Source: Campanula takesimana
Lineage: Eukaryota; Streptophyta; Magnoliopsida; Asterales; Campanulaceae
Length of the DNA: 64,000 nt
Direction of reading: 5' to 3'
Assembly: GCA_026119855.1 (NCBI GenBank)
Contig: JAOWBW010000363.1
Span: forward strand, 496,001 to 560,000
In this document: in pieces, positions 44,621 to 54,480 of the stretch
How the letters are laid out: each line of letters opens with the position of its first letter
Numbering within the stretch: position 1 is the stretch's first letter
Translations under genes and position numbers: made by a program
Notes under the pieces: generated by a model
Databases searched by the model: none
What the model was told of the DNA's origin: nothing
The model's input: the letters and a program-made list of their open reading frames with translations, nothing else

Positions 44621-47084
44621 TACTATTAATAGTAATAATTAACATATATTGTAACTGTCATGATTAACTAATAATATTAATAGTAATCATTAATTTATAG
44701 AGTAACTATTATACTTAACTAATATTATTAATAGTAATAGTTTTTTTTAAAATTATATAGTAACTATTATTGTTAACTAATAATATTGATAATAATAGTT
44801 AACTAATATTGTTAACAAATACTATTAATGACTTTTAATAATATGTAGTCTCTTGGAATACATAAACGGTTCAAAAGTCATTGAATTGTGAATTTGATCA
44901 GTTGAAAATTGAAAAGTCACTTCTAATTGTTCTTAATATTCTTGAATGCACCACGGACTACCTAGTCAAATTCTACCCTATATATAAGAGTATATGTCTA
45001 TCTAATTATATATAAGAGTACATATTCTATTAGATATCAATTTATTCTTATAGAATCACTAAATTACCTACTATCATATCTATGGTTATCGCCTCTTATT
45101 GTAACCTAGGTAGGAGAATGCCAAAAGCCTCCATGATTGCAAAGTTCAAACCTAATTCTTGCTTATGTGTCATTCTCATGGTTGGTTTCACCAACTTTAA
45201 AATACTATAGTATAGATTTATTAATTATATTTTTATTTATAATTATATACTCTTTTATACTTTCTCCTCTACCTCTATCCCAAAATAAATACCACCGTCT
45301 TAATAAAGTGAACTCAGTAGAAAGTGGCGGAAATATGAGAGAGAGCTCTTTCTCATTCTATGCAAGACAACATCGGCCCAAATAAGCGTGTTCGTCTGGT
45401 CATCCTTTTGTTTTGCCCCTTCCCCTCATAATTTCCTCAATAAACTTATTCCGATCCACAGTATCTGTTTTTTCTTATATCCTCGCTTTTGGAAATTCCA
45501 GACTTTTCCGGGAGAATTTCGAATTCTTGAGTAGGATCCACGGCTGTATGATCCTATTAACCACAAAATCACTTCATCGGACTGTTGGCTAATGCATGTC
45601 AGTATGTTAAACATCATATTCTTTTCAGTATCGGGACCTAATCTGTTTTCTTTTATGGAATTTGAAAAAAGAAGAAAAGATAATCTGGTTGTGAAGCTTT
45701 TGTTGATGCATATAAATTGATTTTCTCTACGGATTTATATTTGCAAGGTGTTTGAATTTGTTTGTGGCTTTGAGCTGTAAGTAATATAATTTGGTTGTGA
45801 CTCAATGCTAGGGTTTTAGGTTTTCTTGAAGTCACATTGTTGCATTTTCGGGTTGATCTTGTCATTCTAACTAGGGCAGAGCTGAGCTGAATATTAGGTT
45901 CATAGTTGTATTAGGGGGTTTGATAATTTTTTGTAGTTACTCTAGATTATGGCATTTATATGTTGTGGACTGGTGGAATGACCAATTTATAGATGAAGCT
46001 ATGATTTAAATATGTTTACTTTTTTCAAGTTTATATTTTTGTGGCTATTTTTTTTTAACAAGTGTATGATTGTTAATTTTATTATTCTTGAGTAGCACAT
46101 ATATGTATGTTAACTGGTGATTAAATAACGATCAAAATCGCTTTAAGCATAGTTGTCAAAGGCGAAAGGCGAGAGGCGGGCGAAATGTACTTAGAAAAGG
46201 CGAAAAGCGAGGCGAGAGGCGGGCGGCATAAAGTCGAGCAAGGAAGAAAATAAAACTAAAAAATAGTAAAAAATAGTAACCCGTGCTCTACACGTGCTTT
46301 GCACGAAATACTAATTTTCTATTTTTTAATTATTATTTTACTCTTTTTATATTTTTTATTCAATAAAGTAGCATAACATTTATTTGTAATATGAATATAT
46401 TATATATAAAAAATAATTTTTTGATTATAATTAACTAAAATAGTAACCATCATCTTAACTAACCCGTGCTCTACACGTGCTTTGCACGAAATACTAATTT
46501 TCTATTTTTTTAATTATTATTTTGCTCTTTTTATATTTTTTATTCAATAAAGTAGCATAACATTTATTTGTAATATAAATATATTATATATAAAAAATAA
46601 TTTTCTAATTATAATTAACTAAAATAGTAACCATCATCTTAACTAATACTATTAATAGTAATAATTAATCGATATTATAATTATCATAATTAAAAAATAC
46701 TATTAACAATACTTATTAATATCTATAATAACTATTATAATTAACTAATTTTATTAATAACGATGATAACCTAATATATTAACTATTACGATTAACTAAT
46801 ACTATTAATAGTAAAAATTAACATATATTGTAACTGTCATGATTAACTAATAATATTAATAGTAATCATTAATTTATAGAGTAACTATTATACTTAACTA
46901 ATACTATTAATAGTAATAGTTTTTTTTTTTAAAATTATATAGTAACTATTATTGTTAACTAATAATATTAATAATAATAGTTAACTAATATTGTTAACAA
47001 ATACTATTAATAGTAATAGTTAACTAATATAGTAACTATTACAGTTAACTAATACTAACAATAGTAATAGTTAACGGGCAAACG

Positions 47085-47385
47085 ACCAATTTATGCAACG
47101 TAGTGTCCGATTTATATCAATTAATGCAACGTAGTAGCGAATTCTTACATTGTGAAACGTACTTGAAGTAGTTGTATCAAATAATGCAAAATTCGAACAA
47201 TTTGACAAACGTACTTGAAGTACGTTGTATCAATTAATGCAACGTAGTAGAGGCTAAAAAGTTATTACGTTGCATTATTTGATACACAATAAGCAAGTAC
47301 GTTGTCTATTTTCAAAAGTAAGCACTACGTTGCATTAATTGACTTTTAACACCCGATACGTTGCATATTTTAGTGATTTTCCCAA
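47085..47385. repeat. repeated and inverted TTAATGCAACGTAGTA motifs
   Basis: ATGCAACGTA occurs several times on the plus strand (47090-47250) and as TACGTTGCAT several times after 47265, forming a fold-back about 300 bp long. Confidence 0.7.
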
Positions 47386-47401
47386 TAGTTGACTTGTATA
47401 G

Positions 47402-47637
47402 TACTCACTTCGTCCCAATTTAAAGTTCTTAGTTTGACTTTGCACAGAGGTTAAGAAAAGATAAATGTTGTGAGTGTGAAAAGTAAAGTAGGAAAAAGAA
47501 AGTGGGTATGGAGTTTTTGTTACGAGAATGACAAGTGGGTCCTATTTTCCATTTTAGGTAATAAAGTAAAGTAAGAACCTTAAACTGAGACAAACCAAAA
47601 AAGAAAGTAAAAACCTTAAAGCTGGACATAGGAAGTA
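47402..47637. mobile_element. MITE copy 1 (Stowaway-like)
   Basis: Starts TACTCACTTCGTCCCAATTT and ends with the related inverted sequence. About 90 percent like the neighbouring copy at 47645-47880. Confidence 0.7.
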
Positions 47638-47644
47638 ACTATAG

Positions 47645-47880
47645 TACTCCCTCCGTCCCAATTTAAAGTTCTTTGTTTGACTTTGCACGGAGATTAATAA
47701 AAAAATAAATGTTGTGAGTGTGAAAAGTAAAGTAGGAAAAAAAAAGTGGGTATGGAGTTTTTGTTGTGAGAATTAGAAGTGGGGTCCTATTGTCCATTTT
47801 AGGTAATAATATAAAGTAAGAACCTTAAATTGGGACAGACAAAAAAAAAGTAAGAACCTTAAAGCTGGACAGATGGAGTA
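47645..47880. mobile_element. MITE copy 2 (Stowaway-like)
   Basis: TACTCCCTCCGTCCCAATTT at the left and CTGGACAGATGGAGTA at the right. It is separated from copy 1 by seven bases, so the pair arose by insertion next to, or duplication of, copy 1. Confidence 0.75.
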
Positions 47881-47984
47881 ACTATTATAGTTAATTAATA
47901 CTATTAATAGTAATAGTTAACTTGTATATTAATTATTATACTTAACTAATATTATTAGTAGTAATAGTTAAATTATATCATAAC

Positions 47985-48894
47985 CAAGGGCGGATCTTGC
48001 ATATAAATCGGGGGTACACGTGCACCGGTCAACTCAATTTTTCAACGTGCACCGGTCAACTCAAATTTTCAACTATGTTTTTGTTTACTAAGTGCACCCC
48101 CAAAAATAATAATTAAAGTGGTAATTTAACTAAAAGGGATGTGAACTTAGTAGAAGGAAAATTTAAGCCACGCATTCGCGAAATCAGGAAAAATAATAAT
48201 AAAAAAAACTTACCGACGCGACCTTGCTCCGTGGACGAGAGAAAGAAAGAGCGCAAATCCGCCTCCATCTTCATCACCAAGCTTCTTAATCCTTTGCACA
48301 ATTGCACTCTTCACTCTCGTAAGCATCCTCAAGTCTCTCATCTACTTTCTCTCTCCGAATTGACGTAAATTGACATCTAGGGTTTGTATATAAATTTGGG
48401 GCTTTGATATTTCTTTTCAAATTTCATGGGTGATTTCAATATAATTGTTGATTAAATGTTTGAATTTAAATATACATATATGTGTGTGTTTGATGGTTAT
48501 TCCATTGATGTTTTTGTAGAATTGTTAGTGTTTTTGGTTGATCATTGAATATGGACAAATTTCTTATCAAAAGGAAAAAAATTGGGGATGGTGAAACTAG
48601 TTTTGGGGTGGGTAATTCCTAGTCAACAATCAGTCCTTGTGATGGCTTCTGCTAGTAAATAATTTGTTGATATGAGTACTCTTCCTTCGGATCCTGCAGT
48701 TAGAAAAAGCATTTATGAAAACGCGTAAGGGACAAATTTACTTTGTTAGTTGTATTGTTTTCTTTTATGACAATTGTTTTGAACTTATGTACTTAAGTAT
48801 GTACTTGAATATAATTGCGTTTTGAATTTTTTTGGTATGAAGTTATTAGTGTAAATTGTGCACCCGGTGTTTGGAAATCCTAGATCCGCCACTG
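47985..48894. mobile_element. 0.9-kb hAT element nested in the larger hAT
   Basis: Inverted ends CAAGGGCGGATCT / AGATCCGCCACTG are flanked by the perfect 8-bp duplication ATCATAAC (47977-47984, 48895-48902). It has GTGCACC-rich subterminal repeats (48020-48060; 48858-48875). Confidence 0.88.
48551..48730 (+). pseudogene. N-terminal fragment of a hAT (TTF-finger) transposase
   Basis: The frame begins MDKFLIKRKKIGDGE and, after a frameshift, continues as STLPSDPAVRKSIYENA. This resembles the N-terminus of plant hAT transposases with TTF-type zinc fingers (LPSDPGLRKPI). The zinc finger, catalytic core and dimerisation domain are deleted. It identifies the source of this non-autonomous element. 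Confidence 0.55.
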
Positions 48895-49340
48895 ATCATA
48901 ACTATTATTATTAGCTAATAATGTTAGCTAATATTGGGAATATCATAGGTCACACATAGTTAGGATGGTGATGATGTGGCTTCAAAACTAATAATTCTAA
49001 AAGAAAAGGCGCATGAATTAAAATTACGAAGTTCAAATTAACAAAACAAGTACTAGTTTAAGCAAGTGAAATAAACTTAAGCTCTTAAATATTATCAAGA
49101 AAAGAAATCAAGCTCTAAAGTCCTGCAAAAGTAAATGACAATTTGTAAAACATGGGAAAAAGAAAAGAAAAGAAGAGATAAAAAAATGCAAAAAGGCGAG
49201 CGGCGGGTAAAAGGCGAGCAAGGCGAATGCCTTGTGAAAAAAGGCGTACATCCGCCTGCCTGACTACAAAAAGGCGACCGACCCCCCATGGCGCCAAAAA
49301 GGCGAGGCGGGCGGTCGCCTTTGACAACTATGGCTTTAAG

Positions 49341-49410
49341 TACGAAATGAGACTGTTTTTGTGTGGCTGAAGAAGTATTTAGATACAACATAGGGCTCAA
49401 GATGAACCTC

Positions 49411-49475
<65 letters not shown>

Positions 49476-50065
49476 AGTATATAGGGGTTGAGACAATTAG
49501 ATATATGGTTGAAGTGCAGCTTGTAATTACATGGAGGGAGTATCCTGTAATCATTCACGTGGGGTTTGGGAGCAGTTGTGCTGCTAGTTCATGTGGGACT
49601 GTGGGACTGAAGATTTTGGCTGGGTTTGTGTTGCATATCTTGGATTATTTTACGTCATTTAGGTTGGTGCTTATATATGTTCATTAACGTGGGCGGGAGT
49701 TATGGCTTTGATGTCTTAAGGAATCGAGGCAGTTGGGAGTAAAAGGTACTTCACTGTTTTAGCCCTTTTTTCTTGATTTTCGCACCTCATCCTTGAGTAG
49801 GTTCATGCTAGTCTCTTTGCATCATCGATTTTATCGGATGCACATATCTTACTATGTGGTTGGTACTCGTAGGTGCTTGTTTTTTTAATCATTACTTATG
49901 ATAGGCTACATAGTAGGCGATAGCTTTCGGCCCTTACTCAAATCCCACCTTCCCTACTAAACCATATAAACTATCTCACTTCCTACAAATCTTGAACTTC
50001 GTAGTCCTAACCAAAATATTGAAATTTGGTACATTTTGAGATTGCTTTTGTAGAATCTCTCTCCC

Positions 50066-50100
<35 letters not shown>

Positions 50101-51180
50101 GGAATTTGAGTATTTCAAATTTTTTGTATGTGCACTAGTGGGTAGTGAGTATATAAGTATTGAGCTTTTGTAATGACAAGGAATCTGAAATTTTGTATGG
50201 AGAAATTGTGGTCTTACATAGCAGGATACTTTGCAATGTCCAGCCTGGGAAGAATGCTATTCTTCTCAAATTCATTCAATAGGTTGGCTTGTAATGGTTG
50301 CGTCAAAACCCTAATCCACCATAAATTCAACCTTAAGAATAAATTCTGTGAGTTACAAATGACTTCAGGAAAGAATATTGAGGTGGAGTGAAGGTGAGGC
50401 TCTGAAAGCACCACATGTGTTCATGAGATAGTGGTTTCAACCTCTTTTTATGAACTTTTTTTTTAAGAAGCCAAATCTATGGTTGAGGGTACCGAATGGA
50501 CTCTGGTATCTGTTAAACGTCGATTCAGCAGAGCTTTTGAGGAAGAGGAGTTTCGAGGCGGTGTCAGATTTGCCTGAGGTCAAGTATCATAGGTTTGAAG
50601 GTTATACATGCCCTTCTGTTTTGGTCTCATCAGGCAGGTACTATCTTTTTTTCCTTCCCCCCCCCCTAAGCTTGCGGATTTGATTTCACGCTTTTGCTCT
50701 GGCTGTTTACTGTGCCAGAGTCAGATTGCATCTTCTATCCTTGAACCTTAGAAAGATAGGTCACTTAAGGTTAAAATGGAAACAGCTGCACCTACCGTCT
50801 CTATGCTTCTTGAGATATATCACCGCTGAAATAATGAGGGTTTCTTATTGGACCCTGCTTGATACCTGAAAATGAAATTGCTTGAAGGATGAAGTTTTGT
50901 CTTACAGCAAGGCCGATCTGACTAACTCTTCACTAGTGCCTCATAAGTAAAGCCACTTAAGAAAACTCTAGGTGTCACGCCTTGGAGATGTCTTTATTCC
51001 CCCTAATTATCAGCTCTTTAAGGTCTATAGAATGCTTTTCCAGTACTAGGTTAGTCTCTGCCTCCCTTTCTACCTGTCTCTTTCTCTCACACATGTGCTA
51101 GAGCTGATTAAGACATTTTAGTTGGTGTCAAGAACATCCGAATAATTTTATAACTGCTTAAGTCTTGAAACTAGATATTT
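49341..51180. other. upstream region of the MOM1-like gene, no clear gene
   Basis: Moderate AT content. Frames at 50173-50391 and 50450-50683 match nothing I recognise. A second-frame reading at 50479-50575 (MVEGTEWTLVSVKRRFSRAF) ends at a stop and could be a decayed ORF of the LINE that follows. It may be part of a long 5' intron. Confidence 0.35.
49409..49475. repeat. compound microsatellite (TA)n(TG)n(TA)n(GA)n
   Basis: Consecutive dinucleotide tracts sit just right of the hAT element. A separate (GT)n tract lies at about 50070-50096. Confidence 0.95.
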
Positions 51181-53720
51181 CCGCTCACTGGCAGATTTGT
51201 TGCAGCTTTTGTTATGGACTGTGATAGGAATGGTCAATTAAGGAGACCATGGCTCTCTGACCGTTGGAATTTTTGCTTTTGAGGAGGTGGTGGTTAGGTA
51301 GCAATACTAGCAACCGATTGAATTGAATCAACTTTAGCTGTAGATCTTATTTGGAATTTCTAAGGATCTAGGTAATATAGGTTGATAAGTTCCAACCAAT
51401 ATCAGGATCTGGTTTATGCTGATTGATTAGTAAAGAGTATGAGGATGATACTATTGCCTTCCATTTTGATAGACTGAATGATTTTAGGTCTATTAGTTTG
51501 ATGGTTATTATCTAAATGTCACTTAGCAATTATCGTTCTAAGAGGCTGGAAAATGTTATGGGATACGGGTACGTAGTTGGACACATATAGTGATTTTGGC
51601 AGGGTTTACAGCAATATAGATGTTGCTTCATAGCTAGTAAGGTGGTTGAGGATATTGAAAAGACGGAAGGAGGGGTTTAGTTTTGAATTATGGTAAGAGA
51701 AGGCTTTGATCAGTTGACTTTGTTGTTTTTTAATCTAATCATTGAGCGGAAAGCTCTTGGTGTAATTGGCTAATTGTCTAGGGTATTTCCATTCTTGTTT
51801 ATTCTCGGTGCTTATCAATTGGCAGCCCAGAGTGTGGTTTAGTGTCTCTAGGGGTTTGAGGCGAAGTGATCACCTTTCTTCCTTTCAGTTTACCTTGGTT
51901 GCTGATGGTCTTATTATATTGATTTTGAGACGACACGAGGTCCTTTTGAGATTCGGTTGCTTGGTAGGTTAGAAGGTAATGGTTTCATGTGCGATTTATT
52001 GGTGACAGTAGTCTCTTTCTTTATGAGGTTTTATCGAGTATTTAAGAATGTTCACACTCCTCAAATTGTTTATGCTCTTCATATTAACCTACATAATTGT
52101 GGGTGATCATGTCTCACTTTGATTCCCAAGATGTCAACTCTTTGTTTCCTTAAATGGCGTTGTTGGTACTTTCATCGCCTCTTTCTTACTTCAGGTCTCT
52201 TTTAGGGGTAATCAAAGTTCGATCTCCTTTTTGGAACATTTTTCTAAAGAGTGCTAGAAGGTTGCTTAGGTGAAAGAGGGATTTATTTTCTTTTTAGGTG
52301 GACGGTTACTCTCATCAGACCAGGTCGTTCGAGTATTGCCTCTTCTTAAGGATCTCGAGGCTTTAAACTGAGCACAAGCAAGACTAAATATTTGGAAATA
52401 GGGAGGCACGGGTGATCACTTTGGATGGGAAGACTGTTGAAGCGCTTCAGACTTTTCTCTCTCTCTCTCTCTTTTTTTTTTTTTTTTTTTTTTAAATTTC
52501 ATCCAACTTATTATTGTTATTTTTTTAAAAAAATTCTTCGTAACATTTTTTAAAATTATTATTTTTTCTTAGCTCATTTTTTCAAATTTATTTTCCCCCA
52601 TTTATATATTCTCTTAGTATTATTTTCTCCTCTTTTCCTTTTCCAAATTTTATTCCCACCTACTCTTCTTTTAACTTCTTTTATTTTATTTTTTTTCGAC
52701 ATGTTTTCTTTCGCGATTACATATGAGGATTCATGTTAGCCGACCCCATATCATTTTGGGACTAAGGCTTTGTTGTTGTTGTTGTAAGGATCTATATGGG
52801 TTTAAGAAGGAGATTTGAGTCTATTAAGAGAATTTCATATCTGCAGGATATGTGGGGTGGGGAGGATCATCTTGTAGCTTCAGGTAAATAGACTGACGGG
52901 AGGAAGGTGGATTGACCTTAGGCATCTAGTTTGCATGAACATATCTTTGGTGGTAACTGGCTTATGCTTTTTTCTTGTGAGACTCTGTCCACGTGGTGGA
53001 AAGTGACTAAACACACATTAAGTTTGTATCAAGATGAGTAGGACACTCGGATTGCAACCACAAAAGTCTATAGAAGTTCATTTGGAAGTGCTATTCCTTT
53101 AGCCTTCCGTTAAGGCGGTTAAGGTTGGGTAATCGAGATGCCATTTAGCTAGGAAAATGTGTGAAAGGGTAAGATATTATTTGCAGGGTCTTCCCTTGAT
53201 TTTTTTGTCTCTTCGGTTGATGCGGCTCCTATTTCTACTTTTTTTTGTTTGTGAGGGGGATTCTTATTCTAGGGATTTTAACTGGTAGCTCAATGATCAG
53301 GAGAACTGGGAGGTCAGGGGAGGGTTCTACCCACCCTAGTGTTATCTTTGGGGTATATATCAAATTGCGCTGATCCTTTCTCCTAGATGGTGAAGGTTAT
53401 TCTCGCCGGTCTTTTTAATCCCCAAAATGACGCCTTTTCCCTCTCTGTATTTATTGAAAACTCAGGTTTATTTGAAAGTCAGGGCTTCTGTTTGGGCACT
53501 CATTCTTAATATGCTTTAAACGAAGACATTAGACGAGGTCATGGGTCATGTAAGAGGGTTTGTACTAGTGTGTTATGTGTAATTTTTCTCAAGAGACTAA
53601 TCATCATTTATTTCTTCACAGTGGTGGAGCTTGATGCCTTTGAGTAGATTGTTTGGAGTGGGTGGAATTGAGTTCGTCTACAGTCTGGGATTTCCTTTTA
53701 ACATCTGCATGTTGGGTATC
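51180..53720 (+). pseudogene. LINE (L1-type) reverse transcriptase relic
   Basis: Scattered blocks in order match plant LINE ORF2: DFRSISLM at about 51481, SRGLRRSDHLSSFQFTLVAD at 51841-51900 (family SRGLRQGDPLSPFLF), KLSTSKTKYLEIG at about 52365-52402, and the zinc-finger-like CVLCNFSQETNHHLFLH at about 53570-53622. All blocks are in different frames with stops between them. The endonuclease was not recognised. A SINE interrupts it. Confidence 0.75.
52456..52785 (+). mobile_element. TTG-tailed SINE fragment with CT/T-rich head
   Basis: It ends TTAGCCGACCCCATATCATT followed by GGGACTAAGGCTTTG and (TTG)n, the 3' end typical of TS/Au-type plant SINEs. The left side is a (CT)n and long T run (52461-52492) with T-rich DNA after it. 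A tRNA-like head with A and B boxes was not recognised, so the left boundary is uncertain. Confidence 0.55.
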
Positions 53721-54480
53721 AGTAAACTGAAGGATTCTAATAGTTGCTAGATGTGGAAGCATTTCATTGTACACCTGGATTGAGAGTAGTTCTATAATAT
53801 TTGGAAACAGTTGATTTGTAGGACAGTAAGGGCTTCAGCTAGCTCTCATAGTAAGAATCCTAATTAAATATGATGCTAGATTGGAGATCTCTGATTTCTC
53901 GTATTTTTCTTATTCTTTGTTGTTGTTATTCTCTTTCTATGGATCTCTTGTCCCTCTTTTGTATCTTTTCTCATCTCTGTTACTCTCTTCGTTCTAAAAA
54001 GAAGAGATGCGCGCCAGTTTTATCTGTCCCATAAAAGAGTCTCATCCCTAGAAAGAAAGTAATTTTAGTGCCATTTCATGAAGGTACAAGCAAGTAAAGC
54101 TATGTCCGTGAAATTTGACTTGTTAAACGTGACACTATTCTTTGAGATGGTGCCATTTTATGTTGTTGGATTTTATAATATCCTGATAGACTTCATATTA
54201 ACAAGTCATAGCAGCCCAAGGATGTGGCATTTTTTTATATTTGTTGTATTTATGATTTATATGCAATATTGTAAATTTCATTTTCAGTAATTGTAAAATT
54301 TATAAACATAACTGTAGAAAAATACATGCATGATTTGAAAAGAAACATTGGTTTGTTTTTGGGGGTTGGGGGGCATGAGGGGAGTTAGTAGAGTCCAATT
54401 GCCACAGTAGTCCAAGGAGGTTGTCCCTTAATATATGGTAAGATAGTTCTGACTCTACTTATTTATTACCAGCAGCAAGA
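53721..54480 (+). other. immediate upstream sequence of the MOM1-like start codon
   Basis: A 3' splice acceptor (TTATTACCAGCAG) ends about five bases before ATG 54481, suggesting that the start codon lies near the beginning of an exon and that a 5' UTR intron precedes it. MITE-like debris (CTCTTCGTTCTAAAAAGAAGAG) is at about 53985. No other frame is credible. Confidence 0.4.

Larger units (their letters stand above)
42826..46995. repeat. 2-kb tandem segmental duplication
   Basis: 42826-44828 and 44829 to about 46995 begin identically at GACTTTTAATAATATGTAGTC and stay nearly identical for over 1.8 kb. Each includes a frame-containing segment (43129-43377 / 45137-45385) of no clear coding value, a candidate leader exon, and the left part of a hAT element. 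Copy 2 alone continues into the complete hAT element and has about 140 bp extra at 46665-46800. Confidence 0.9.
46148..49332. mobile_element. 3.2-kb non-autonomous hAT-like element
   Basis: The ends CATAGTTGTCAAAGGCGA and TCGCCTTTGACAACTATG are perfect 18-bp inverted repeats, flanked by the 8-bp duplication GCTTTAAG (46140-46147 and 49333-49340). Both subterminal regions are rich in GGCGA motifs. The interior is AT-rich with TACTATTAATAGTAATAG repeats and hosts two MITEs and a second hAT. Copy 1 of the segmental duplication holds only its left 690 bp (44139-44828). Confidence 0.88.

Noticed and set aside
43129..45385. Pair of conserved 82-codon frames (43129-43377 and 45137-45385)
   Set aside because: The frames match only because the DNA is tandemly duplicated; composition is AT-driven and there is no domain or splice structure.
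48141..48368. 75-codon Lys/Arg-rich frame
   Set aside because: Lies inside the nested hAT before its transposase remnant and has no homology I can see; probably leader sequence of the element.
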